In this document: one piece after another, positions 16,038-24,848 of the stretch
Layout of the letters: every line of letters starts with the position of its first letter
Position numbering within the stretch: the stretch's first letter is position 1
Source: Candidatus Altimarinota bacterium
Lineage (GTDB): Bacteria; Patescibacteriota; Gracilibacteria; UBA4473
NCBI GenBank assembly: GCA_027028725.1
Contig: JALVIB010000006.1
Span: forward strand, 1-32,418
Length of the DNA: 32,418 bases
Reading direction: 5' to 3'
Notes under the pieces: generated by a model
What the model saw: only the letters and a program-made list of their open reading frames with translations
Database searches by the model: none
What the model was told of the DNA's origin: nothing
Made by a program: the position numbers and the translations under genes

Positions 16038-17711
16038 TTACTTTTGTAAAGAATAAAATCTCTCCAGTTCCTTTTGAGCGCGAGAGATTTTTTCTTTTTT
16101 GTTTTTAAGTTGTGTAAAGAATTTTTTGAACTCTTTTTTTTGGTTTTCCGCCGAAAACATTTCCCCATACAGATTCTCTTGTTGCATTGTCCAAGCATTG
16201 AAAAGAGTTTTTTCTTCTAAATCCATTTCTGCATCGGTAAAAAATTTTCGTAAAATTTCGCGGGATTTTTCTTCGGTAAAATATTTCAAAAACGCCTCAA
16301 CTTTATTCCCGACAAGTTTCCGCGAAATTTCCGGAAAAGCACCGATAAAGCCCGCAAAACATTCTTCGCGAGACATTTTCTTCTTTTTTTCGCGGGATTT
16401 TCGGATTCGTTCCGGTTTTCGGTTTTTCTTTAAATACCGCTTAAATTCGTCTTCAATAATTTGTCGCGAGCGGTTTAATTTCCGCGAAATTTTACTGATA
16501 AAATCATCAACTTCAATCGGACGATTCACTAGTTTCAAAAAGAAAAAGAAGGTGTCCAGAAACTTCTTTTCCCCTTCAATGCCGTTTTGCAAATTTTTCG
16601 CGGCGAATTTTTCAAACAAGAAATCAAGTGCTTTCTGCGCATTTTTAACCGCATTTTTCGCGAGATTTTCATCTTTTTGCAACATTTCGTCTAAATCTTT
16701 TCCGCCGGAAATTTCCACAATTTTGGGATTCAACTCCATTTTTAAACACATCTCTACAGCCCGCAAAGTCGCTTTTTTCCCCGCGAGATCGGCATCAAAC
16801 GCCAGCACAACATTTTTCGTCATTCGGCGAAGAGTTCGCAAATGGTCTTCCGTCAGCGAAGTTCCGCAAGTCGCCACACAGTTGGTCATGCCCGCCGAAT
16901 GCATTGAAATCACATCAAAATTCCCTTCAACCAAAATTACCGCATTTTTTTCGCGGATTTTTTTCTTCGCTCGATGCAGACCAAAAAGTGTGGAACTTTT
17001 GTGATAAACGGGATTTTCAGGGGAATTCACATATTTCGCGACTTTTTTCTCACCACTCAAATCTCGTCCCGTGAACGCCACAATTTCCCCGTTTTTCGCT
17101 TCAAAAATAGGAATCATCAATCGTTTGCGAAAGCGATCCATCATCGTTTTGTTCCCAAAATCGCGCTCAAACGCCACGCCAGATTCCGCAATTTTTTCTG
17201 GCGAAAATCCTTTATTCAACAAATGTTTCGTCAGACCATCAATTTGATCTCCGCCATACCCCAGTTGCCATTCGTCAATAGTTTTCGCGGAAATCCCGCG
17301 ATTTTTTAGATAATCTTGGGCGGACTGATTTTTTTTCAATTGCTCGGCAAAAAACAGTGCCGCCTGTCGGTGCAAATCATAGATATTCGCCTTTTTTTCG
17401 CGGGAAATTTTCTTTTCGCCAAGTTTTTTCGGCACTTCCATGCCCGCCATATCGGCTAAATGTTCAACCGCTTCGGGAAAGGAAAAGTTTTCAATTTTCT
17501 CCAAAAACGAAATGACATCACCTCCTTCCGAAGTTCCAAAATCGTACCAAAACTGCTTATCCGGACTAACACAAAAACTCGGCGTGCGCTCGTTCCGGAA
17601 AGGCGATCGGCACATATAATTTTTCCCCGATTTCTTTAATTCCGCGTATTTACGCACAACTTCCACAATATCAATGCGGTTTTTTAAGTCTTCCAAAAAT
17701 CTATCGTCCAT
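16038..17711 (-). CDS. dnaG: DNA primase
   Basis: SPFRNERTPSFCVSPDKQFWYDFGTSEGGDVISFLEKIENFSFPEAVEHLADMAG...LMIPIFEAKNGEIVAFTGRDL...VILVEGNFDVISMHSAGMTNCVATCGTSLTEDHLRTLRR...LAFDADLAGKKATLRAVE. Confidence 0.96.
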   Translation of the reverse strand: MDDRFLEDLKNRIDIVEVVRKYAELKKSGKNYMCRSPFRNERTPSFCVSPDKQFWYDFGTSEGGDVISFLEKIENFSFPEAVEHLADMAGMEVPKKLGEKKISREKKANIYDLHRQAALFFAEQLKKNQSAQDYLKNRGISAKTIDEWQLGYGGDQIDGLTKHLLNKGFSPEKIAESGVAFERDFGNKTMMDRFRKRLMIPIFEAKNGEIVAFTGRDLSGEKKVAKYVNSPENPVYHKSSTLFGLHRAKKKIREKNAVILVEGNFDVISMHSAGMTNCVATCGTSLTEDHLRTLRRMTKNVVLAFDADLAGKKATLRAVEMCLKMELNPKIVEISGGKDLDEMLQKDENLAKNAVKNAQKALDFLFEKFAAKNLQNGIEGEKKFLDTFFFFLKLVNRPIEVDDFISKISRKLNRSRQIIEDEFKRYLKKNRKPERIRKSREKKKKMSREECFAGFIGAFPEISRKLVGNKVEAFLKYFTEEKSREILRKFFTDAEMDLEEKTLFNAWTMQQENLYGEMFSAENQKKEFKKFFTQLKNKKEKISRAQKELERFYSLQK

Positions 17712-17884
17712 TTTGCAATCAGTTTAGTAATTAAAAGTTAACAATTAACAATTATTTGTCTAGGAAACTCTGATAAATAACGCAAAACAGAAAATTTTAA
17801 GATTTTTGAGCATACAAAAATTTCGCGGGATTTTATGTGTTTTCCCCCTGACAAGGGGGCTAGGGGGTTTGCATTATAAAAAAT

Positions 17885-17912
17885 TTGACAAGCAATTAAA
17901 AATTTCTAATAT
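17885..17912 (+). promoter_or_regulatory. rpmA promoter: TTGACA-N16-TAATAT then CGCGCCG
   Basis: TTGACA 17885-17890, TAATAT 17907-17912, start codon 17936. Confidence 0.75.
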
Positions 17913-17935
17913 CGCGCCGTAATTATTCAAAACAA

Positions 17936-18220
17936 ATGGCACACAAGAAAGCTGGTGGTAGTTCCAAAAACGGTCGAGATTCCAATGCCAAGCGCCGTGG
18001 CGTGAAGCGATTTGGAGGGCAGTCTGTCCACGCTGGGGAAGTTCTAATTCGTCAGAAAGGGACTAAATTCCGTCCAGGATTAAATGTTGGAATGGGAAAA
18101 GACTTTACTTTATATGCAGAAAAGGAAGGAGTTGTGACTTTTTCCAAGAAAGCTGTTGTTCGTTTTGACGGACGCCGCTACGAAAAAGTTTTTGTAAACA
18201 TCGCTGAATTAGCGAAATAA
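17936..18220 (+). CDS. rpmA: 50S ribosomal protein L27
   Basis: [61 protein letters not shown]. Confidence 0.97.
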   Translation: MAHKKAGGSSKNGRDSNAKRRGVKRFGGQSVHAGEVLIRQKGTKFRPGLNVGMGKDFTLYAEKEGVVTFSKKAVVRFDGRRYEKVFVNIAELAK

Positions 18221-18243
18221 GAAACCTTTGATTAAGAAAAATT

Positions 18244-18271
18244 AAAATCCCGCGAAATTTCTCGGGATTTT
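18244..18271 (+). terminator. Near-perfect inverted pair of CGCG motifs downstream of rpmA
   Basis: AAAATCCCGCGAAA|TTTCTCGGGATTTT (one mismatch) followed by TTT; 23 nt after the rpmA stop. Confidence 0.7.
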
Positions 18272-18471
18272 TTTGTATTTAAATGTCCTGTGGACTTCTC
18301 CCTTCTTTAAAGGGGGATTGGGGGGGGATTTCAAAAAAAAGAGGGACACAAAAGTCTAGATTCCTGCCTCCGCAGGAATGAGGGCGACGGGATAATTTCG
18401 CGGGATTTTAAAAGTTTGACTTTTTTGTTTTTATTTGTTAAAAATATTTTGATTATTTAAATTTATAGAAA

Positions 18472-18876
18472 ATGGGATTAACAAAAGAGCAGATATTGAT
18501 TGATGTACAAAATGACGATACTGTAAAATCAGAAATCGAATACGCAATTAAAAATTGGAACAATCTAAGTGAACAAAATGAAAGTTCTAATGAAAAAATA
18601 AAAGAAATCCTATTGGATTTTGTAGGTAGAGTTGCACAAAAAACCCTAGATTTTATAGAAATACCTATTAAAGATAGAATGGATAGAAAGGAAAATTATA
18701 AATTTTCTACAAATATAAAATTAACAATAAATGCCATAAAAAATCCTATACAAAGAATAGTCCCTGATTTGTTTGGTAATGAGAAAGTAGTTGAAATTAG
18801 TTTAGAGAAACTAGCTGATGTGACAGCTGTTTTTGTAATGTCAAAAGAAGAGTTTCTAATTCCCGCGAAATTATAA
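18472..18876 (+). CDS. Hypothetical protein, 134 aa
   Basis: AT-rich ORF; last residues IPAKL encoded by a CGCG motif (attcccgcgaaattataa). Confidence 0.55.
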   Translation: MGLTKEQILIDVQNDDTVKSEIEYAIKNWNNLSEQNESSNEKIKEILLDFVGRVAQKTLDFIEIPIKDRMDRKENYKFSTNIKLTINAIKNPIQRIVPDLFGNEKVVEISLEKLADVTAVFVMSKEEFLIPAKL

Positions 18877-18878
18877 AT

Positions 18879-18908
18879 AAGTCCCCTGATAAGGGGATTT
18901 AGGGGTTA
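18879..18908. repeat. CCCCT/GGGG hairpin repeat abutting the folD stop codon
   Basis: aagtcccctgataaggggatttaggggtta; nearly identical to 23389-23418 at the metK stop. Confidence 0.85.
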
Positions 18909-19766
18909 TTTCTCCGCCGCTTCGATAGTATTTTCAATTAAACTGACAACAGTCATTGGTCCAACTCCGCCGGGGACGGGGGAAATTTTCGCGACAACAT
19001 CTTTCGCTGATTCAAAATCCACATCTCCACATAATCGCCAGCCTTTTTCGCGGGATTTGTCTTCCTTGCGGTGAATTCCGACATCAATCACGACACAACC
19101 TTTTGGTAAATCTGCCCCCTTAATCATTTCCGGACGACCGACCGCAACAATGACAATATCGGCATTTTTCAAATGTTCCGCGAGATTTTTGGTTCGTGAA
19201 TGACAAGTTGTCACGGTGGCGTTTTTGTTCAAAGCCAAAGCCGAAACTGGTTTTCCCACGATATTTGACCGACCGATAACCGTCACATTTTTGCCTTCCA
19301 GCGTTTCGCCGCTTTCCTCAATCATCCGAATAATCCCTTTCGGCGTGCAGCATTGCAAACAAGGCTCGCCAAGGAAGAGTTTTCCGATGTTTTCCGCGGT
19401 AAATCCATCGACATCTTTTTGGGGATCAATTTTCGCGAGAATTTTTTCCACTGAAATCCCTTTCGGCAAAGGTAATTGCACAATTACTCCGTGGATTGTG
19501 TCATCGTTGTTGATTTTCTCAATTTCCGCCAAAATTTCGTCTTCTGTAATGGTGTCAGGGAATCGCCAAGTTTCCGCGAGAATCCCCGCTTTTGCCGCGA
19601 ATTTTTCTTTTTGTCGCACATAACTTGCCGAAGCGGGATGATCTCCGACCAAAATCACCACTAATTTAGGGAAAATTTCGCGGGATTTTAGTTTTTCCAC
19701 ACGCGGAATTAAGTCGGTTTCAATGATTTTTTGAGCAATATCGCGACCGGAGATTATTTCTGCCAT
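18906..19766 (-). CDS. folD: Bifunctional methylenetetrahydrofolate dehydrogenase/methenyltetrahydrofolate cyclohydrolase
   Basis: VGDHPASASYVRQKEKFAAKAGI...VQLPLPKGI...IDPQKDVDGFTAENIGKLFLG...TPKGIIRMIEESG...VIGRSNIVGKPVSALALNKNATVTTCHSRTKNL...PVPGGVGPMTV. Confidence 0.97.
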   Translation of the reverse strand: MAEIISGRDIAQKIIETDLIPRVEKLKSREIFPKLVVILVGDHPASASYVRQKEKFAAKAGILAETWRFPDTITEDEILAEIEKINNDDTIHGVIVQLPLPKGISVEKILAKIDPQKDVDGFTAENIGKLFLGEPCLQCCTPKGIIRMIEESGETLEGKNVTVIGRSNIVGKPVSALALNKNATVTTCHSRTKNLAEHLKNADIVIVAVGRPEMIKGADLPKGCVVIDVGIHRKEDKSREKGWRLCGDVDFESAKDVVAKISPVPGGVGPMTVVSLIENTIEAAEK

Positions 19767-19961
19767 TTCTTTATATTAAAAAATTTCATCCGAATATTAA
19801 TTATTAAAAAGAAAAACAAAAGACAAATCACCCTAAATCCCTCTTTATCAAGAGGGACTTCCGTTTGATGATTTTCTAAAATCCCGCGAAAAAATAAAAA
19901 CAATGTAAATTCCCCCTTGATAAAGGGGGCGAGGGGGATTTGATTTTCCACATTTAAAAAA

Positions 19962-19989
19962 TTGACAAACTAGTTTAAAATCATACAAT
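19962..19989 (+). promoter_or_regulatory. rpmE promoter: TTGACA-N16-TACAAT then CCGCCCG
   Basis: TTGACA 19962-19967, TACAAT 19984-19989. Confidence 0.7.
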
Positions 19990-20019
19990 CCGCCCGAATT
20001 TGAGTAAAATTTATTTAAA

Positions 20020-20280
20020 ATGCCAAAGAAAGATATCCATCCACAAATGCATCCGGTCATTTTCCGAGATGCGTCAGCCGGAGTTGAGTTTAAAGCTATG
20101 TCCACAGCAACTTCTAAAGAAAAAGAAACTGTTGATGGCGTTGAATACTATGTTATACAGCTAGATGTTTCTAGTGCTAGTCATCCGTTCTTTACCGGAA
20201 AACAAAAACTTGTCGATACTTCTGGACGAGTTGAACGATTCAAAAAACAAATGGAAAAAGCTAAAGCTAAAGCTGCTTAA
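20020..20280 (+). CDS. rpmE2: 50S ribosomal protein L31 (type B)
   Basis: [24 protein letters not shown]...[32 protein letters not shown]; lacks Cys zinc ligands. Confidence 0.93.
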   Translation: MPKKDIHPQMHPVIFRDASAGVEFKAMSTATSKEKETVDGVEYYVIQLDVSSASHPFFTGKQKLVDTSGRVERFKKQMEKAKAKAA

Positions 20281-20298
20281 TCTTAAAAACTTTACAAA

Positions 20299-20544
20299 AT
20301 GTCTAAAAAACCAGTACCTTCGAAAAAACAAGCGCCTTCCTCAACCGGATCGCGACATGGAGCATATGTTCGTACCGCTAGAAAAAAGCTAGCTAACAAA
20401 TTAGCTTTGAGCAAATGTCCTGATTGTGGAGCAACTAAATTAGCACACTTTGTTTGTGAAGAATGTGGTAAATATAATGGAAAACAAGTTATTGAACCGC
20501 GAAAATTCAAAACTGCTGAACCAGTTCAAGAAATTGCTGCGTAA
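20299..20544 (+). CDS. rpmF: 50S ribosomal protein L32
   Basis: [24 protein letters not shown]...[29 protein letters not shown]. Confidence 0.92.
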   Translation: MSKKPVPSKKQAPSSTGSRHGAYVRTARKKLANKLALSKCPDCGATKLAHFVCEECGKYNGKQVIEPRKFKTAEPVQEIAA

Positions 20545-20600
20545 TTTCGTACCTCACCCCCCGCCCTCTCCTAGAAGGAGAGGGAGCTAAAAGAATAAAA

Positions 20601-21032
20601 ATGAATAAAAAAGAAGCGCGTCGGGCTAGCAGAATAGTTGCAGTTGAAGCGCTTTTTGCTTATTTGGAGCGTGGTGGAAGCGTGTCAGCAGACGATTGTT
20701 TGGATCATGTGATTGCTTATGTTGAAGAAAAAGAAAAAGACGAATTTGCTCGTGAAATCGTGCGAGCAGCGGTGGAAAATTCCGCGAAATTAAAGATTGT
20801 CATTAAGGCGTTTGCGCCGGAGTTTCCGTTTCATAAAATTGCCCCGATTAACCGAGCGCTACTTTTACTTGGTTTGGCGGAAATGAAATATGTTGGAACA
20901 CCGCCAATAGTTGTTATTAACGAATACATTGAGCTGGCAAAAATGTTTGGGGAAAAGAAATCAGCCGGTTTTGTGAATGCGGTTTTGGATTCGTTTCGGC
21001 AGAGCGCGAAGTTGGATATAGTTAATAGTTAA
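20601..21032 (+). CDS. nusB: Transcription antitermination protein NusB
   Basis: SRIVAVEALFAYLERG...IKAFAPEFPFHKIAPINRALLLLGLAEMKYVGTPPIVVINEYIELAKMFGEKKSAGFVNAVLD. Confidence 0.92.
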   Translation: MNKKEARRASRIVAVEALFAYLERGGSVSADDCLDHVIAYVEEKEKDEFAREIVRAAVENSAKLKIVIKAFAPEFPFHKIAPINRALLLLGLAEMKYVGTPPIVVINEYIELAKMFGEKKSAGFVNAVLDSFRQSAKLDIVNS

Positions 21033-21118
21033 GAGTTAAAAGTTAATAATTATTTTTTGTAGGTGCGAATTTGAATTTGTACTTTTTAATTAAATTAAAA
21101 ATCCCGCGAAATTTTAAC

Positions 21119-21206
21119 TACTAGAAAAACAAGTCCGGACTTGGCACAGAAAAAAAGCTTTTTAAGTCCGGACTTAAGTTTTTCTGCGAAAATTTCGCGG
21201 GATTTT
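21119..21206 (+). repeat. 88-bp dispersed repeat, copy 1 (two AAGTCCGGACTT palindromes + CGCG motif)
   Basis: tactagaaaaacaagtccggacttggcacagaaaaaaagctttttaagtccggacttaagtttttctgcgaaaatttcgcgggatttt. Confidence 0.95.
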
Positions 21207-21231
21207 CATTTTTCCGCTAAAATGTGTCCGC

Positions 21232-21927
21232 ATGAAAGATTTATTGAAAAAATTAGGTATAGAAATCACTTCTGAGGAGGAAGAACAGGTTTTTATTGAA
21301 GCTTTTACGCATCGTTCGGCGGTGAATGAAAAAACAAAATACAATGTTCACAACGAGCGATTAGAGTTTTTGGGCGACGCGGTTTTGGAAATGATTACGA
21401 CCGAGTTTCTTTATTATAAATTCCGCGAAAAAAAGGAGGGGGAAATGACGAATTTGCGCGCGGCGCTTGTTTGCGGGGAACATTTAGCGGAAGTCGCGCG
21501 AAAATTAGGACTGGGAGAGTTTTTGATTATGTCTCACGGAGAAGCGAAATCGGGAGGCGCGAAAAAATCGTATTTGCTGGCAAATTTGGTGGAAGCGATC
21601 ATTGGAGCAATTTATGTTAATTACGGAATCAAAAAAGCCCGCGAATTTATCACCAAATACATTTTGTGCGATCTCGAAGAGATTATGGAATCGGCTAAAC
21701 ATATCGATGCCAAGTCCGAGTTTCAGGAAATTTCGCAGGGAGAATTAAGCATTACTCCGCATTATGAAGTTTTATCAGAAACCGGGAAAGATCACGAAAA
21801 AAGTTTTGAAGTCGCCGCCTTCATTAAAGATAAAATGGTTGGGAAAGGAGTTGGTGGTTCAAAAAAAGAAGCACAAGCGGACGCCGCGCGGGACGCTTTG
21901 GCGCATCAGGATACTTGGCGGAAGTAA
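21232..21927 (+). CDS. rnc: Ribonuclease III
   Basis: FTHRSAVNEKTKYNVHNERLEFLGDAVLEMITTEFLY...C-terminal dsRBD GVGGSKKEAQADAARDAL. Confidence 0.96.
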   Translation: MKDLLKKLGIEITSEEEEQVFIEAFTHRSAVNEKTKYNVHNERLEFLGDAVLEMITTEFLYYKFREKKEGEMTNLRAALVCGEHLAEVARKLGLGEFLIMSHGEAKSGGAKKSYLLANLVEAIIGAIYVNYGIKKAREFITKYILCDLEEIMESAKHIDAKSEFQEISQGELSITPHYEVLSETGKDHEKSFEVAAFIKDKMVGKGVGGSKKEAQADAARDALAHQDTWRK

Positions 21928-22083
21928 AATTTCGCGGGAAATTTTTAGGAATTAATAGTTAAAAGTTAATAGTTAATAGTAAAAAAGGGCGATTAATAAT
22001 CGCCCATACGTTCTTCCGACCTCTAATTTTCTTCTTTTTTTCAGCAAAAATCCCGCGCTGTGCCCCGCAAGGCGGTGGAAATT

Positions 22084-22386
22084 TTACAGATTTTCTAATT
22101 CAATTTCGATTTCTGCGTCTTCTGGAGCGTCTTCTTTGATTCCGGAAACGCAAGTTAAAACTTCGCCTTCTTCAAGTGGGACTTGAGCGTCACCAAATGC
22201 ACTGTCATCAATAAATTCGCGACCTTTTTTTACTTTACATTTGCAAGCTCCACAAACTCCAACTCCGCAAGCCACCGGTACTTCGGCGCCGTTTTCTTGA
22301 GCTTGAGTAGAAATCGGATCGTCTGAATTTCCCGCGAAATTTGCGAGCTCGTCTCCAGAATTATCTTTTACGATTACTTTTGCCAT
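22084..22386 (-). CDS. 2Fe-2S ferredoxin
   Basis: VPVACGVGVCGACKCKVKKG...EVLTCVSGI: C-x4-C-x2-C...C cluster motif. Confidence 0.88.
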   Translation of the reverse strand: MAKVIVKDNSGDELANFAGNSDDPISTQAQENGAEVPVACGVGVCGACKCKVKKGREFIDDSAFGDAQVPLEEGEVLTCVSGIKEDAPEDAEIEIELENL

Positions 22387-22470
22387 TTTTTTAGTAGGTT
22401 AAAATCGCTCTGATATTATATTTCCAAAAGAATTTGGCAAATTTTCGCGGGATTTGTCATAATTACGACG

Positions 22471-22812
22471 ATGGAAAACGATATTGAAAAACAAGGCGGT
22501 CTTTCGGCAAATCATTTACGCGAATTAGAGTCAGTTATCAGTCAAATTTTAACAAATCAAGAGATAATTATTAATCAGCAAAAAGAACTCTTGGATTCTA
22601 AAAAAATGGATCGAATTTGGGGAATAATAAAAGCCGTTCTTATTTGGATTGTTTTACCGATGATTTTAATGGCATATATGCCACAACTTATTGAAAAAAT
22701 GACTGGACAAATTAATGGTGTAATGCAGAAACAAATACAAAATGTAACCCAGGGAAGTGGGAGCTTGGATGTGGAAAAAGCGACTGAATTAATAAATCTG
22801 ATTAACCAATAA
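22471..22812 (+). CDS. Hypothetical membrane-anchored protein, 113 aa
   Basis: ORF with coiled coil and one TM (IIKAVLIWIVLPMILMAYM). Confidence 0.6.
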   Translation: MENDIEKQGGLSANHLRELESVISQILTNQEIIINQQKELLDSKKMDRIWGIIKAVLIWIVLPMILMAYMPQLIEKMTGQINGVMQKQIQNVTQGSGSLDVEKATELINLINQ

Positions 22813-22885
22813 TTTCGCGGGATTTTGACAACGACGGATATTTAATTCATAATTTTTCTGCATTTTATTTTTTAACCCATTCAAA

Positions 22886-23272
22886 ATGTTAAACGATTTC
22901 AAAAAATTCTTAATCAAAGGAAATGCGGTTGATATGGCGGTTGGTTTTATCTTCGGAGTGGCTTTTGCAACCGTTGTTAAATCTCTTATCACCAATGTAG
23001 TAATGCCACCAATTGGAATGGCTTTTGGAAAAGTTGATTTTTCAAATCTAAAATATGTTCTTTCAGCAGCGACAGAGGGGAAAGAAGAAGTCGCAATTAA
23101 TTACGGAGTTTTTATTAACGATGTTGTTAGTTTCGTAATTTTAGGATTTATTGTCTTTATGTTGGTAAAGATGATTTCTAATTTACAGAAAAAAGAAGAA
23201 GCAAAACCAGCTCCAACACCAGCAAACGAAGTTCTTTTGGCAGAAATCCGCGATATTTTGAAGAAGAAATAA
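22886..23272 (+). CDS. mscL: Large-conductance mechanosensitive channel
   Basis: MLNDFKKFLIKGNAVDMAVGFIFGVAFATVVKSLITNVVMPPIGMAFGKVDFSNL. Confidence 0.95.
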   Translation: MLNDFKKFLIKGNAVDMAVGFIFGVAFATVVKSLITNVVMPPIGMAFGKVDFSNLKYVLSAATEGKEEVAINYGVFINDVVSFVILGFIVFMLVKMISNLQKKEEAKPAPTPANEVLLAEIRDILKKK

Positions 23273-23388
23273 AACCCTCTAACTCCCTTATCAGGGAGAA
23301 TAGACATTGTGTTTGTAAAATCCCGCGAAATTTTAAATAATTCCTTTAACTTCCCCCTTGAGAAAGGGGGATTGAGGGGGATTTTTTG

Positions 23389-23418
23389 AAAGTCCCCTGA
23401 TAAGGGGATTAGGGGTTA
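23389..23418. repeat. CCCCT/GGGG hairpin repeat abutting the metK stop codon
   Basis: aaagtcccctgataaggggattaggggtta; second copy of 18879-18908. Confidence 0.85.
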
Positions 23419-24543
23419 CTTAATTTCAATCACCTTCTCCCACGGCAAATCCAAATCCTCGCGTCCCATGTGTCCGTAAGTCGCCGTTTGCGCATAAATT
23501 GGGCGCTGTAAATCTAATTTTGTGATAATCCCGTAAGGCGTTAAATCAAAATTTTCGCGGACAATTTGCTCTAATTCCTCGGAAGTTTTGGCACTCGTCC
23601 CAAAAGTATTGACGAAAATTGAAACCGGCTCGGCTACTCCGATAGCATAGGCAATTTGCACTTCGCATTTTCCCGCGAAATTATTCGCTACCAAATTTTT
23701 CGCTACCCAACGCGCGGCATAAGCTCCAGAACGGTCGGTTTTGCTCGGATCTTTTCCGCTGAAAGCTCCGCCTCCATGACGACCGATTCCACCATAAGTA
23801 TCAACAATTATTTTCCGACCGGTCATCCCGCAATCTCCTTGCGGTCCGCCGATGACAAAACGGCCTGTCGGATTAACATAAAAAATACTTTTTTCATCAA
23901 GCCACTCGTCGCAAGTCGGCTGAATAATCTCGCGAATTATTGCTTCACGAAGTTCTGCCTGCGAAACATTTTCATCATGTTGCGAAGATACTACAACCGA
24001 ATCAATCCGAACTGGTTTCCCGTCTTCATATTCAAAAGTCACTTGTGTTTTCCCATCTGGTCGCAAAAAAGGTAGCGTCCCGTCTTTCCGTTTTTTCGCG
24101 AGATTTTTCGCCAATTTATGCGCGAGCGAAATCGGCAACGGCATAAATTCCGGTGTTTCGTTGGTGGCGTAGCCAAAAACAATTCCCTGATCTCCAGCTC
24201 CTTGTTTTTCCGGATTTTCGCGGAAAACTCCCCGCGCAATATCGGGCGACTGCTCTTCAATCGCGTTTATCACCGCACAAGAATGTCCATCAAAAGACAT
24301 TCCCGCGGAATTGTAGCCAATTTCCAAAATTTTTTGGCGCGCGATTTTTTGCACATCAATGTAGCAATCAGTGGTAATTTCCCCCGCGACCAAAACCAGT
24401 CCGGTATTGACCAAAGTCTCGCAAGCCACACGCGCATCAGGATCTTGGGCGAGAATGGCGTCAAGAATGGAGTCGGAAATTTGGTCAGCAATTTTGTCTG
24501 GATGACCTTCGGTGACGGATTCGGAAGTGAAATAAGTACGCAT
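23416..24543 (-). CDS. metK: S-adenosylmethionine synthetase
   Basis: [28 protein letters not shown]...[16 protein letters not shown]...[23 protein letters not shown]. Confidence 0.98.
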   Translation of the reverse strand: MRTYFTSESVTEGHPDKIADQISDSILDAILAQDPDARVACETLVNTGLVLVAGEITTDCYIDVQKIARQKILEIGYNSAGMSFDGHSCAVINAIEEQSPDIARGVFRENPEKQGAGDQGIVFGYATNETPEFMPLPISLAHKLAKNLAKKRKDGTLPFLRPDGKTQVTFEYEDGKPVRIDSVVVSSQHDENVSQAELREAIIREIIQPTCDEWLDEKSIFYVNPTGRFVIGGPQGDCGMTGRKIIVDTYGGIGRHGGGAFSGKDPSKTDRSGAYAARWVAKNLVANNFAGKCEVQIAYAIGVAEPVSIFVNTFGTSAKTSEELEQIVRENFDLTPYGIITKLDLQRPIYAQTATYGHMGREDLDLPWEKVIEIK

Positions 24544-24626
24544 TTTAATAAGGATTAAGAAAGTGTATCCTTATCGAGTTTTTGCGGAAATCCCGCGAAA
24601 TTTTGCAGATCGTCTAGGATTTAGAC

Positions 24627-24714
24627 TTTATCTCTTTTGGTTGGAGCACCTTACTTCTGAGGAAGCGGTTGCTGATGGGTCACAGAGCCAAACCTCTCGC
24701 CATCTCTCGATAAA
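24627..24714 (-). promoter_or_regulatory. SAM-I (S-box) riboswitch aptamer upstream of metK
   Basis: Minus strand TTTATCGAGAGATGGCGAGAGGTTTGGCTCTGTGACCCATCAGCAACCGCTTCCTCAGAAGTAAGGTGCTCCAACCAAAAGAGATAAA: S-box landmarks (TATC-AGAG, TGACCC...GCAACC, AAGGTGC-CCAACC) and P1 TTTATC/GATAAA, preceding metK. Confidence 0.88.
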
Positions 24715-24848
24715 TTTACGACGAAAGTCTATTTTTTCGCGGGATTTTGTCAAAATTTCCTTTGGCTACTTCTCCTTCTAGTCCCGAGTTCTCGGGATGG
24801 CGGGGAGTGAGGTAGTTTAAAATTTCAAATTCCTCTAAAATAACCACG

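Noticed and set aside
16099-17309. Plus-strand ORFs of 301 aa and 111 aa
   Set aside because: Antisense to dnaG; long frames arise from AT-rich codon usage and the near-palindromic motif, which stays open on both strands.
19754-20105. Minus ORFs 19754..19951 and 19848..20105 (IPLAPFIKGE, NPPRPLYQGGI)
   Set aside because: Translated intergenic C/G hairpin repeats; the rpmE promoter and start lie here instead.
24118-24781. Plus-strand ORFs 24118..24558 and 24563..24781
   Set aside because: The first is antisense to metK; the second covers the SAM-I riboswitch and metK leader.
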